Source: Butyrivibrio hungatei NK4A153
GTDB lineage: Bacteria; Bacillota; Clostridia; Lachnospirales; Lachnospiraceae
NCBI RefSeq assembly: GCF_000424465.1
Contig: NZ_KE384197.1
Location: forward strand, 17,394 to 81,393
Reading direction: 5' to 3'
DNA length: 64,000 nt
Shown piece by piece: positions 44,238 through 53,703 of this stretch (the stretch's first letter is position 1; every line of letters starts with the position of its first letter). Made by a program: the position numbers and the translations under genes. Under the pieces are notes generated by a model. That model had not been told where the DNA came from. It did no database searches and saw only the letters and a program-made list of their open reading frames with translations.

Positions 44238-45173
44238 TTAATACAGAAGCATTCTTGCTGCGCCGAAGACTCCCGCATCATTTCCAAGCTTTGCAAGTGC
44301 AAACTGTGCTGTGCTGCAACCGGAAAATACATACTTTTTAAATGAAGGCATCAAGAGGTCAAAGAGCATTTCTCCCGCTTTTGAAACTCCGCCGCCGATA
44401 ACTATTATCTCAGGATTTACAACCGTAGCAACACTCGCGATTCCTTTTCCGAGGTAATAACCGTACTTCTCAGCGCATTTAACGGCAACCTTGTCACCTT
44501 TCTTGGCTGCGTCGAATACGTCCTTGCACTCGAAATCTTTGCCGCGAAGAACGCTGTCTTCTGTTGTCTCGGCAAGAATTCTCTTAGACACTCTCACTGC
44601 TCCGGTAGCACTTGCATACTGCTCAAAGCAACCGTGATTGCCGCATCCGCATGCTTCAGGCTCATCATCAACAAGATGGATGTGTCCGATCTCTCCGCCT
44701 GAACCTGTTGCTCCTGTTAAGATCTTGCCTTCGTTTATGATTCCGCCGCCTACACCTGTTCCGAGTGTAACAAGGAGCATGTTCTGATGTCCCTGTCCGC
44801 CGCCTCTCCACTGCTCACCGAGAGCTGCAACGTTGGCGTCGTTTCCTGCTTTTACCTTAAATCCCGTGAGTGATTCGAGCTCTTTTACCACATTGAGCTT
44901 GGACCATCCAAGATTTACGGCCTGAAGACACATGCCATCTGCATCTACAGCACCGGGAACACCAAGTCCGATCCCGATTATATCGTCGGATGCAAGATTT
45001 TTCTCAGCAATCTTAGCCTTAACAGACTCTGCAACATCACTTAAAATGCTGCTTCCGTTGTTCTCTTTTCTGGTAGGTATCTCCCAAAGCTCAACTTTCT
45101 CGCCTTCCTCTGTAAGAAGTCCGATCTTAGCAGTTGTTCCTCCGATATCTACGCCAAATACATATTTTCCCAT
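44238..45173 (-). CDS. ROK-family glucokinase
   Basis: 311 residues. ATP-binding motif DIGGTTAKIGLL at the N-terminus, TLGTGVGGGIINEGKI near residue 137, and the ROK zinc motif HLVDDEPEACGCGNHGCFEQYAS near residue 170. Phosphorylates glucose for glycolysis. Lies between murB and hprK. Confidence 0.95.
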   Translation of the reverse strand: MGKYVFGVDIGGTTAKIGLLTEEGEKVELWEIPTRKENNGSSILSDVAESVKAKIAEKNLASDDIIGIGLGVPGAVDADGMCLQAVNLGWSKLNVVKELESLTGFKVKAGNDANVAALGEQWRGGGQGHQNMLLVTLGTGVGGGIINEGKILTGATGSGGEIGHIHLVDDEPEACGCGNHGCFEQYASATGAVRVSKRILAETTEDSVLRGKDFECKDVFDAAKKGDKVAVKCAEKYGYYLGKGIASVATVVNPEIIVIGGGVSKAGEMLFDLLMPSFKKYVFSGCSTAQFALAKLGNDAGVFGAARMLLY

Positions 45174-45211
45174 TACCTCTAATAGTCTCCTTTTGTATTA
45201 TTCCTCTTCAA

Positions 45212-46165
45212 TTATTCCTCGTCGTCATCATCGTCGTCCGAACGTCTTCTTGCAAGTGAATTCTGAACCCTGTTGTAGAGCTCCTGCGCAGCATTGTAGC
45301 CCATCTGTTTCTGTCTGTGGTTAACTGCTGCCGACTCGCAGATTACCGCAAGATTTCGGCCCGGTCTTATTGGAATCCTGTGACAAACTATCTTGTTTCC
45401 AAGGTACTCAGTGTACTCTTCCTCAAGTCCGAATCTGTCGTACTCTCTGTCCTTGTCCCACTCTTCAAGCTTGATAACAAGGTCGATAGTCTGTGTCTCT
45501 CTTACGCTGGATACACCGTAAAGCGTTTTAACGTCTATGATTCCGACACCTCTCATCTCAATAAAATGCCTTGTAATATCAGGCGATGTTCCTATGAGAG
45601 TCTCCTCACTTACACGCCTAAGCTCAACCGCGTCATCCGATACAAGACGATGTCCTCTTTTAATAAGCTCGATCGCTGTCTCGGATTTACCGATTCCGCT
45701 CTCACCCGTTATCAAAACGCCTACGCCGTAAACATCGACAAGTACGCCGTGGATTGAAATGCAAGGAGCAAGTTTAACATTAAGCCACCTGATGATCTCC
45801 GCCATGAAAACAGAGGTGGACTTCTTGGTCATAAGGACCGGCACTTTCTCCTCAACCGCAATTTTCAAAAAGATAGGATCGGGAGCCAGGTCCCTGCAGA
45901 AAACAACTCCCGGTATATCAAAGGAAAGCAGTTCTCTGTACATCTTCTCTTTTTCCTTATCAGAAAAAGATTCCATGTATGTATATTCTACGAAACCTAT
46001 AACCTGAAGTCTGGTTGCCTCGAAGTGTTCATAATACCCTGCAAGCTGCAACGCCGGCCTGTTAATATCAGGCTGAATAATGCGGATCTTCTTGATATCA
46101 AGCTCCGGTGTCAGGTTTGTGAGCTTCATTTTATCAATAATAGTTTTAAGACTTACGCTTGCCAT
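45212..46165 (-). CDS. hprK: HPr kinase/phosphorylase
   Basis: Start at ATG 46165, five bases after GGGGAGG; a TTG one codon earlier is too close to the site. 317 residues. N-terminal domain, then the P-loop GESGIGKSETAIELIKRG near residue 152, and the signature IEMRGVGIIDVKTLYGVSSVR near residue 205. C-terminus RRRSDDDDDDEE is acidic and unusually extended. Phosphorylates Ser46 of HPr and of the Crh-like protein encoded in the same cluster. Confidence 0.97.
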   Translation of the reverse strand: MASVSLKTIIDKMKLTNLTPELDIKKIRIIQPDINRPALQLAGYYEHFEATRLQVIGFVEYTYMESFSDKEKEKMYRELLSFDIPGVVFCRDLAPDPIFLKIAVEEKVPVLMTKKSTSVFMAEIIRWLNVKLAPCISIHGVLVDVYGVGVLITGESGIGKSETAIELIKRGHRLVSDDAVELRRVSEETLIGTSPDITRHFIEMRGVGIIDVKTLYGVSSVRETQTIDLVIKLEEWDKDREYDRFGLEEEYTEYLGNKIVCHRIPIRPGRNLAVICESAAVNHRQKQMGYNAAQELYNRVQNSLARRRSDDDDDDEE

Positions 46166-46210
46166 CAATGCCTCCCCAACATAAGTATTTTCAGTTAATT
46201 ACTAGGAAAA

Positions 46211-46216
46211 ATGATA
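46211..46216 (-). promoter_or_regulatory. Possible extended -10 of hprK
   Basis: TATCAT preceded by TGG on the minus strand, 46 bases before the start codon; no good -35. Confidence 0.3.
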
Positions 46217-46255
46217 CCATAGATGGGGGAAATTTTAAAGCGAAGGAAAATGTCC

Positions 46256-46334
46256 ATAATCAGCTGCTAAACATACTTCTATATCAATTCCAGCTGATTA
46301 TCTCGTAATATCACGTGTATAACCAGCTGGAATT
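46256..46334. repeat. Three-segment CAGCTG inverted-repeat array
   Basis: ATAATCAGCTG (46256-46266), AATTCCAGCTGATTAT (46286-46301) and CAGCTGGAATT (46324-46334). The central segment pairs perfectly over 11 bases with either flank, so two hairpins exclude each other. It covers the stop region of the AAA/nuclease gene. There is no T-run. Confidence 0.6.
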
Positions 46335-48211
46335 CAATAAACATCTTTTTTATTGACAATTACACATTTTTTCCCCGAGAATGCTATTCCAAGTATTATT
46401 ATATCCTTAATTCCTTCCTCGTACATTTCTGTAGCATAGCCATTTTCCTCTATTTGGCAAAGCGCTTCCTCTGACAACTGATTAAGTGCCTTATCGCTTA
46501 GATCCTTTCCCCATTTTAATTCCATGATTATACCCGGATATTTATCCGTTCTCGGAATCATACAAATATCATATCTTCCGTCACCTGATTCTCTGTTTGA
46601 TCTTATATTGTACTGATCATCCATCAAAGCAACAAGTCCAAGCACCATACCATGATAAAAGCCCTCTGCTCCAGCATCATAAAAGCTAATACTTTTCTTC
46701 ATATACTCGCCTATGCCCTCTTGCAGCTTCTTTAAATCCATAGAATACAAGCTCTCTGCAATCTTATTGGCTGTTGCTCTACCAATAGCACCAATCTGCA
46801 TTAGATGCGTCATAACCTCGCTCTTATATACCGCTGATATCTCCCGATTCGGTATCGCCACTTCACAAAGCCACGTTCCATCCCCTTGAAGCTTCTTACC
46901 AAATACTTTCAAATAACCCGCAACCAACAGCAGACTATAGATATTTGCAGGATCTTCCGTAAGCGACCTGTATACCACGCTCTGATCAATCTTCGCGATT
47001 ACTTTTTCTCCCATAAGTAGCAAATTAAGCTTCTCAATTACCTCCTCTGTAGCAGTTCTTAATACATCATCCAGTATTTCATTTTTCCCAGTATTAACCC
47101 AATATGCCTGAGGTAAGCAGCCTTTGGAAATGTAGTTTATAACTGACCAAGGATTATATATCTCCATACTTCCAAAAAGATATCCATCATACCAATCTCT
47201 TAATTCTTTTTCCTTGTCTGAAACGCCATAGTATTCAAGCATATCCTTAACTTCAGATTCAGTAAAACCAAAAAATTCGTCATACTCATCATCCATTACA
47301 GAATTAACCATAAGATTGTTTAAACCACTGAATATACTTTCCTGCGATATTCTTAAAATTCCTGTCAGGAAACCATATGACAAATTCCTGTTATCTTTAA
47401 ACGCTCCGGAAAAGAAATTCCTCATAAATCCAATAATTTCATCATAAAACTCTTTGGAATATCCTTCCTGTATAGGAGTATCATATTCATCAATAATAAT
47501 AATGGGCGCCTTATCGTAATGCTCAGAAAGCATTTTTGAAAGTTTCAAAAGAGCAGATGACAGCTCCACTTCGCTTGCCTGTCCGTTCAATACCTTCTCA
47601 TAATAATCTTTCTCATATTTTTCAAGCTTATTGCTGTTTTTTAGCTCGGAATGTCTACCAAATTCATCTTGAAGAAGCTCTGCAATTTTAGAAAAAGTCG
47701 CATCCCATGAATCAAACTTTACATCCTTAAACGTCAAAAAAATCACCGGATATTTCCCCTGATGCGCTCTATATTCAGGTCCACACCTCCATATCGCTTT
47801 ATCTGCAAAAAATCTACTTGTATCCTCAGAAGATATCTCAAAGAAAACGCGGAGCATATCCATATTTAACGTCTTGCCAAAACGCCTTGGGCGTGTAAAT
47901 AAAGAAACTAATGCCTTACAATCCAAAAACTCCTTAATAAGCAACGTCTTATCAACATAATAGTAGTCAGATTGCGCCCTAATATAATCAGATATACCTA
48001 TCGGAAGCGGCTTTTTCTCCTTTGCAGATTCACTTTTAACATATCTGCCGCTAACAATACGATTATCTGTAGGCCTTTGAGCATTATCGGGTATTTGCCA
48101 CTGTTTGCTGACTTTTTCAGCCCCAGGAATCTTTCCATCTTTGCAAAATTCGGTCACCCTTCGCTCTGATATGCCCCATATTAATGCCATTTCTTTGCAT
48201 GATTTCATCAT
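46334..48211 (-). CDS. HTH-AAA ATPase-PD-(D/E)XK nuclease fusion (DUF1703-type)
   Basis: 625 residues. N-terminal excisionase/MerR-like HTH (SCKEMALIWGISERRVTEFCKDGKIPGAEKVSKQWQIP, residues 3-40) followed by a linker. The central AAA ATPase of the pfam09820 type has the P-loop variant RPRRFGKTLNMDML near residue 108 and IIIIDEYDTPI near residue 240. The C-terminal PD-(D/E)XK domain has GDGRYDICM...GIIMELKWG near residue 570. These proteins occur in multiple copies in gut and rumen Lachnospiraceae and Bacteroidota; function is unproven, possibly mobile or defence-linked. The HTH addition is the odd part. Confidence 0.85.
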   Translation of the reverse strand: MMKSCKEMALIWGISERRVTEFCKDGKIPGAEKVSKQWQIPDNAQRPTDNRIVSGRYVKSESAKEKKPLPIGISDYIRAQSDYYYVDKTLLIKEFLDCKALVSLFTRPRRFGKTLNMDMLRVFFEISSEDTSRFFADKAIWRCGPEYRAHQGKYPVIFLTFKDVKFDSWDATFSKIAELLQDEFGRHSELKNSNKLEKYEKDYYEKVLNGQASEVELSSALLKLSKMLSEHYDKAPIIIIDEYDTPIQEGYSKEFYDEIIGFMRNFFSGAFKDNRNLSYGFLTGILRISQESIFSGLNNLMVNSVMDDEYDEFFGFTESEVKDMLEYYGVSDKEKELRDWYDGYLFGSMEIYNPWSVINYISKGCLPQAYWVNTGKNEILDDVLRTATEEVIEKLNLLLMGEKVIAKIDQSVVYRSLTEDPANIYSLLLVAGYLKVFGKKLQGDGTWLCEVAIPNREISAVYKSEVMTHLMQIGAIGRATANKIAESLYSMDLKKLQEGIGEYMKKSISFYDAGAEGFYHGMVLGLVALMDDQYNIRSNRESGDGRYDICMIPRTDKYPGIIMELKWGKDLSDKALNQLSEEALCQIEENGYATEMYEEGIKDIIILGIAFSGKKCVIVNKKDVY

Positions 48212-48247
48212 ATTACCCTTCGTTCACTAATCATCGATTATATTTAT

Positions 48248-48276
48248 ATTATAAGCAAAGTTCGGAAGGAAATCAA
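48248..48276 (-). promoter_or_regulatory. Promoter of the AAA/nuclease gene inside the terminator arm
   Basis: TTGATT (48271-48276) and TATAAT (48248-48253) on the minus strand, exactly 17 bases apart. It overlaps the 3' arm of the hairpin at 48257-48303. Confidence 0.65.
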
Positions 48277-48303
48277 AATATAATTGATTTCCTTCCGAAC
48301 TTT
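48257..48303 (-). terminator. 20-bp perfect hairpin after manA
   Basis: Bases 48257-48276 pair perfectly with 48284-48303 around a 7-base loop. After the stem the minus strand reads GCTTATAAT, so the T-tract is weak. It lies between manA and the AAA/nuclease gene. Confidence 0.65.
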
Positions 48304-48350
48304 ATAATTTAAAACCATTTAATCTAAATCATTTTTGGTAAAACTAAATC

Positions 48351-49361
48351 TCAGCACCTAACATCCAATAGTTCCATAACTCCGTTAAGCACAAGCTCCA
48401 CGGAATCAGCAGGCACGAAGACGCAGTCTCCCTTATATATATTTATGTATTCTTTCCTTCCGTCTTCCGTGCAATAACTGATATTTCCGCATCCGTCATA
48501 GCATAAGAGAACCCTGAACGAAAGCTCATCGGAGCTGTATGTAACCTTCTGCCTTCTCTCGGTATTTATCAGCATCCTGTATACTTCAAAATACTTACAT
48601 CTGCTAAGAAGCTCATTCGCAACACCCGGGCTATACTTAAGCACCCTCATTGCCTGCCTAGGTTCACCTATGTTCTTTAAATTCGAAACTTCAAGTGCCT
48701 TATCCACATGAAGCTCTCGCTTTTTACCTGTCTTATCCACACGGTCGTAATCGTACAGCCTGTAAGTGAGATTACTGTTTTCCTGTATCTCGGCAATAAG
48801 CGCCCCCGCGCCTATGGCATGTATCGTTCCCGCTTCGATAAAGAAAACATCATTCTTTTTAATCGGAACATTACGGAGATACTTTTCAAGTTCTCCCTTT
48901 TCTATAGCTTCCCTGATAGCAGCTTTACTACAATCATGTTTAAGTCCGTAAACCAGCTTGGAACCTGCACTAGCATCAAGAACATACCACATCTCTGTCT
49001 TACCAAGCTGACCATTCTCAAACTCCCTTGCATAATCATCACTTGGATGAACCTGCACAGACAGATTCGACTTCGCATCAATGAACTTTATAAGTATGGG
49101 AAGCTCTCCAAGTTCCTCACAATGCTTTCCAAGAAATTCGGGACGCTCTTTTAAAACATCAATAAGGAGTTTTCCGTCAAACTCCCCTCCCGAAACAACG
49201 CTCGGTCCGTCAGGATGCGTACTGCATTCCCATGTCTCCGCCAAGGGATCCATATCTATATTTTTACCAAAATCATCGTTAAGCCTCTGGCCGCCCCAGA
49301 GATAATCCTTCGCGGCAGGCTTTAACATAAAAGGAAAATTCTTCAATGTGTCATCTCTCAT
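48351..49361 (-). CDS. manA: Mannose-6-phosphate isomerase, class I
   Basis: 336 residues. Cupin fold zinc enzyme: zinc ligands in LSVQVHPSDDYA near residue 97 and in FFIEAGTIHAIGAGALIAEIQENSNLTYRLYDYDR near residue 170. Interconverts fructose-6-phosphate and mannose-6-phosphate. With manC it supplies GDP-mannose to the polysaccharide cluster. ATG has a poor ribosome site. Confidence 0.96.
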   Translation of the reverse strand: MRDDTLKNFPFMLKPAAKDYLWGGQRLNDDFGKNIDMDPLAETWECSTHPDGPSVVSGGEFDGKLLIDVLKERPEFLGKHCEELGELPILIKFIDAKSNLSVQVHPSDDYAREFENGQLGKTEMWYVLDASAGSKLVYGLKHDCSKAAIREAIEKGELEKYLRNVPIKKNDVFFIEAGTIHAIGAGALIAEIQENSNLTYRLYDYDRVDKTGKKRELHVDKALEVSNLKNIGEPRQAMRVLKYSPGVANELLSRCKYFEVYRMLINTERRQKVTYSSDELSFRVLLCYDGCGNISYCTEDGRKEYINIYKGDCVFVPADSVELVLNGVMELLDVRC

Positions 49362-49417
49362 CTTTTTGTTTTGACATCATATTATATACAGTTGGACTTT
49401 TGACATCTAAATCATAT

Positions 49418-50731
49418 TTATTCAAGGTTATATTTTTGTTTATCCTCTACAGTAATATCTTTTCCAAGCTGTACCTCAATGAGCTTAAGCTCAGTCTCTG
49501 CAAAAACCGTATGTCTGCATCCTGCACTCATGGTAATAACGTCTCCGGCCTTGATATTCTGCTCCATTCCGTCAACCACAGTTCTGCCCTTACCGGAGAG
49601 AACAACCCATACTTCATCTCTGTTCTTATGGCTGTGATAGTTCATGGAATGACCTGGATTAAGAACAACTTTTATTGTCATCGACTCAGATTCAACATCC
49701 ATTACCTGATACTTTCCCCATGACTTCTCGGCAAACATAATCTGCTGATTAAATTCCTCAACATAGGGTTTGATGTAACTTGACTGTTCCTTGTCGGAAA
49801 CAAGTATTCCGTCGGGAGATGCTGATACCACAACATCCTTAAGTCCCATGCAAAGTATAGGAACATCAAGATCGTTTAATACATGCACATTCTCACACTT
49901 ATCGTTAAGAACAGCATTTCCGACAATATTCTCATGCATAGCCTCTGTCAGAGTATTCCAGCTTCCAAGATCCTTCCAGCTTCCCGCATACTTCATCATT
50001 CCTATGCTATTCTCTTTTTCAACAACCGCATAGTCAAAGCTAATCTTATTACTGTTATCATATCTGTCAAAAAAGTCCTGATAATCCTTAAAATCAATAA
50101 GCTCATGCGCCTTGTTAAGCACATATCCAAGTTTAAATGCAAAAACACCGCCGTTCCAAAGAGCACCTTTTTCAATATACTCCTTAGCCGTAGCAGCATC
50201 GGGCTTTTCCTTAAATTCAAGAACCTCGCTGACATCAGCGGCTTCCTTCGGAATAATATATCCGTACTTCTCACTTGGATATGTCGGCTCTATTCCCATG
50301 AGATTAAGGTTGTAATCTCCCTTTGCCGCCATATCTGACAAATCTGAAAGAGCCTTAAAATATGTATCATCGACATAAGGATCTACAGGGCACACTACAA
50401 CAGGCTCATCGTCACCAACGCCCTTCACATCATGAAGGAAACTGCACGCGAGCGCGATTGCAGGAAAAGTATCTCTTCTGCAAGGCTCAATTGAAAGATC
50501 CACCGCCTCACCCAGCTGATTGTTAATAGCTGACGCCTGACTCTTAGATGTAGCTATGGTGACATTGGCATCACCGTCAACTTCCCTGATTCCTCTATAC
50601 ATACGCTGAAGCATAGATTCATATTCGCCATCTTCAGTCTTAAATATTCTGATAAACTGCTTACTTCTGATGTCGTTGGACAAAGGCCAAAGACGCTTTC
50701 CGGATCCACCTGATAATAAAATTATGTTCAT
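49418..50731 (-). CDS. manC: Mannose-1-phosphate guanylyltransferase
   Basis: 437 residues. N-terminal nucleotidyltransferase (IILLSGGSGKRLWPLSNDIRSKQF) and C-terminal cupin-type domain (SMTIKVVLNPGHSMNYHSHKNRDEVWVVLSGKGRTVVDG), as in bifunctional type II ManC. Makes GDP-mannose. Last but one gene of the polysaccharide cluster. Confidence 0.96.
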   Translation of the reverse strand: MNIILLSGGSGKRLWPLSNDIRSKQFIRIFKTEDGEYESMLQRMYRGIREVDGDANVTIATSKSQASAINNQLGEAVDLSIEPCRRDTFPAIALACSFLHDVKGVGDDEPVVVCPVDPYVDDTYFKALSDLSDMAAKGDYNLNLMGIEPTYPSEKYGYIIPKEAADVSEVLEFKEKPDAATAKEYIEKGALWNGGVFAFKLGYVLNKAHELIDFKDYQDFFDRYDNSNKISFDYAVVEKENSIGMMKYAGSWKDLGSWNTLTEAMHENIVGNAVLNDKCENVHVLNDLDVPILCMGLKDVVVSASPDGILVSDKEQSSYIKPYVEEFNQQIMFAEKSWGKYQVMDVESESMTIKVVLNPGHSMNYHSHKNRDEVWVVLSGKGRTVVDGMEQNIKAGDVITMSAGCRHTVFAETELKLIEVQLGKDITVEDKQKYNLE

Positions 50732-50810
50732 GATTTAAACCTCTTTTTTCAAAATAATACGTGTATTTCTGTATCATACCACTTTTCCACTATCCGGGAA
50801 AATGCTTCTC

Positions 50811-52628
50811 TCATTCTAATCCGTAAACATAGATATTATAAGGAGAACCATGCCCACTGTACTCACCGACCTGAAAAAGACCTACTTCAAGCGCATTGGA
50901 TATATCAATTCGTGAAAAGAGATATTTGCACCCAAGTTTCTTAAGTTCCCCCGCATCAATATAAATATTGTTATCGGTAACGCCATACATACTCTTTGTT
51001 GCCATTACTATCGTCGCATCGGTCCCGGAATAGAGATAACACCTCGCTCCCCACTCATCAAAATAGGCTGCCGAAGCCGGATTTTTGGAAAGTGCCGGCG
51101 CAATTACTTTTCTAAATTCTTCTTTATAGCTCTGAGGATAAAAGCCCAGATATCCGTCAAGCGTTGCAATCCCGTTATATTCAAGAATGGCGGGATGCAT
51201 TCCGTAAGCAACGCTCCATTCACCTTCTTTGTAACCAATCTCTTTTTTCACATCCGAAAAAAGTTCCTCAGAATAAAACTCTCTGTAATTGAGGTCGTCG
51301 AGCTTATTCCCCATGACATTTTCTTTTACTATATGATAGAGCGTGCCCCTAAGATCATTGTATCTTGTCGGTGTAATGATGACGAACACCACCGCCGTCG
51401 CAATGACCGCATATGACAAAACGCCCTTAAAAATTTCTTTCTTGCGCATTCTGTATGCAATAATAAACAGCATTGCGCACCAGATAAACGGGCTGAAAAA
51501 GACCGTTCTGTTAAACTGAAATCCTTTTAAAGGCGGAACCACTGTCGCAAAAACATCGTCAACTTCTCTGATAAAATAAATACCGTAAACAACCGCGTTA
51601 AACACAAGGATCAACGCACAGAGATTATATGCATCCGTAAAAACTCCCCTGAAATTCTTTTTGTAAACATATCTTCCGTTCAAAAAGATCAGATACAAAA
51701 GACACACAGGCATCACGAAATACTTGTGACAATCCTCCGCATGCATCATGCCGTTTACAAATACATCTCCCACAAGCGCAGGCACTTCAGATACCTGCAC
51801 ATAGCTTTGAACCATCGTATCCCTTATAGTAGTAACATCGGAAAAAAGCATCATTCCAAATAATCTGTATTCGAAGACCACGAATCCCACTGAAAGCGCC
51901 ACAAGCCCCGCGATAAGCCCGAAGCTCAGCCTTTTGTCCCGAATCCACATCCAAATTATTGCTATGAAAAGATATCCCAGAATAAAGAAACCAAAGTATG
52001 AAAAGTACGAAACAAAAGGATAGCAGAAAATAAGCACAACATACCCTGCCATCTTCCGAACCCTCTTAGGATCGTCACTTTTCTCCGTCAAGTATATTCT
52101 TCTGAGAAGATAGACTATAAGCGGGATTGATGCAAAAGAAATCCCAAACGCCGGAAAAAGATTTAAGACTCCGTACAGAAATCCCGCGCCCACGGCCAGA
52201 TTTAGTTCCGGCGCATATTCTTCTTTCAGACAAAATCTTGCACGCTCAAAGAATGAATCTATTTTTTCACCAGAAAGAATCGTGCAATCAACAAATAACA
52301 GCACGCAGGAAAAGACAGCAATGCCAAGCTTTAATACATATCCCACTATATAAGCCGTAAAAGGTGAAAAGATCATATACAGAACTGTATACAAAGAAGC
52401 TTCACCCGGAAGCACATCTCTTGACACTCCGCCAAGAAACGGTGCGCTGACTCCGTGCGAAAAAAAAGTGCCGGTGTTTCTCAGCATCGCAAACTGAGCG
52501 ATAAAGAGGTCCATGTTGTCATGAACCCCTATATAGCTGTTCTCACCAATGGCACAATAAAATACTGAAATAATCAGAATAAACAAAAGAACTGCAAATA
52601 TAACAAAACGCCTTTTCAAGAGTTTCAT
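50811..52628 (-). CDS. Polytopic membrane protein (DUF6044-like), polysaccharide cluster
   Basis: 605 residues with an N-terminal signal-anchor (FVIFAVLLFILIISVFYCA) and about ten further membrane helices up to residue 415, then a soluble C-terminal domain. The first loop carries NSYIGVHDNMDLFIAQFAML and the C-terminus ends AGELKKLGCKYLFSRIDISNALEVG. This matches DUF6044, found in surface-polysaccharide loci; activity unproven, perhaps glycosyltransfer at the outer face. Confidence 0.75.
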   Translation of the reverse strand: MKLLKRRFVIFAVLLFILIISVFYCAIGENSYIGVHDNMDLFIAQFAMLRNTGTFFSHGVSAPFLGGVSRDVLPGEASLYTVLYMIFSPFTAYIVGYVLKLGIAVFSCVLLFVDCTILSGEKIDSFFERARFCLKEEYAPELNLAVGAGFLYGVLNLFPAFGISFASIPLIVYLLRRIYLTEKSDDPKRVRKMAGYVVLIFCYPFVSYFSYFGFFILGYLFIAIIWMWIRDKRLSFGLIAGLVALSVGFVVFEYRLFGMMLFSDVTTIRDTMVQSYVQVSEVPALVGDVFVNGMMHAEDCHKYFVMPVCLLYLIFLNGRYVYKKNFRGVFTDAYNLCALILVFNAVVYGIYFIREVDDVFATVVPPLKGFQFNRTVFFSPFIWCAMLFIIAYRMRKKEIFKGVLSYAVIATAVVFVIITPTRYNDLRGTLYHIVKENVMGNKLDDLNYREFYSEELFSDVKKEIGYKEGEWSVAYGMHPAILEYNGIATLDGYLGFYPQSYKEEFRKVIAPALSKNPASAAYFDEWGARCYLYSGTDATIVMATKSMYGVTDNNIYIDAGELKKLGCKYLFSRIDISNALEVGLFQVGEYSGHGSPYNIYVYGLE

Positions 52629-52656
52629 TTTGTCAAATTCCCCTCAACGCCGACGA

Positions 52657-53676
52657 TCATTTAATGTTGTCATCCTCGTTATTCTTATTGCCGATCTTCA
52701 TTCTCTCATGACCGCCGAGCTTGTTTGCAGCGTCCTGGTCACCTCTTAAAATCGCATTGACAATCTGCATACGGAAGCCCGCATCAATAAAGTCACAGTG
52801 CTTACAGAACGGATAGTTCTGTCTTCCCTCTGCAATCTTCTTTCTTACTGCCTGGAACTGAGGACTTCCCCATGCTTCCTTAAGACTCATCTTGGTAAGA
52901 TCGCCAAAATCGGTAGTCTCAAAGTTATCGCAGCAGCAAAGTCCCATCTTGCCGTTTGGCATGATCCACATATCTGTGAAAGGAAGAAGACAAGTCTCCT
53001 TAATAACCTTCTCGGTTGCCTTCTTATTGGGCGCACTTCCCGCTCTGTTTGTAAGAACTTCCTGAAGATATCTCATCTGAATCTGGATATCAAGGTCCTT
53101 AAACTCATCGGGATGAGCCTTTACATAATCATAGAGTTCCTGAATATTCTTATGAAGCTTCATCTCCATCGAATAGTTGTTGATGATAAGCTGATTGATA
53201 TATGGTGCAACCTCTTTTACCTTATCGATAGTAAGGATAAGTCCGTTGGTAGACATGAAAATAAAGCTGTCCGGAAGTTTCTCCCTCGCGTACTTGTGCC
53301 TCTCAACAATCTTGGTATCCAAAAGGGGCTCATTATTTCCGTAAAGTGTAAGATGTCCCTTATATCCCCAGTCTGCAAGCTGATCGATGATATTCTTATA
53401 AACATCGTCGTCAATCTTTGCAAGAGGTCTGCACTCCGCATGAACATTGGCTGTGCAAAACGCACATGTGGAATTACATCTGTTGATAGTCTCGATATTT
53501 ACAACATTGGGCATCGGAACTTCCTTGGAATTAAGGAAGTAATCACAATAAGCCTTCTGAGACTTACTTCTTGTAAAAAACTGTAATTTAAGGTATGCGT
53601 TACTTGCAAGCATCGGAAAATGCTTTCTCGCAAACCAGCCAAATTTTCCCATAAAACTGTTTACTCTTATAGGCAT
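52657..53676 (-). CDS. Radical SAM/SPASM domain protein
   Basis: 339 residues. Radical SAM cluster CNSTCAFC (CX3CX2C) near residue 65, and a C-terminal SPASM-like cysteine set (GLCCCDNFETTDFGDL, then YPFCKHCDFIDAG) for auxiliary clusters. ATG follows AAGGAG. Located between two membrane-protein genes of the polysaccharide cluster. Substrate unknown; it could modify a glycan component or a ribosomally made peptide, but no precursor peptide is seen nearby. Confidence 0.88.
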   Translation of the reverse strand: MPIRVNSFMGKFGWFARKHFPMLASNAYLKLQFFTRSKSQKAYCDYFLNSKEVPMPNVVNIETINRCNSTCAFCTANVHAECRPLAKIDDDVYKNIIDQLADWGYKGHLTLYGNNEPLLDTKIVERHKYAREKLPDSFIFMSTNGLILTIDKVKEVAPYINQLIINNYSMEMKLHKNIQELYDYVKAHPDEFKDLDIQIQMRYLQEVLTNRAGSAPNKKATEKVIKETCLLPFTDMWIMPNGKMGLCCCDNFETTDFGDLTKMSLKEAWGSPQFQAVRKKIAEGRQNYPFCKHCDFIDAGFRMQIVNAILRGDQDAANKLGGHERMKIGNKNNEDDNIK

Positions 53677-53703
53677 TAAAAAATCTCCTTACCACTCAGC
53701 CGA

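Noticed and set aside
46334..48211. Transposase
   Set aside because: No DDE, HUH or serine recombinase motif; AAA and PD-(D/E)XK motifs fit the DUF1703-type family.
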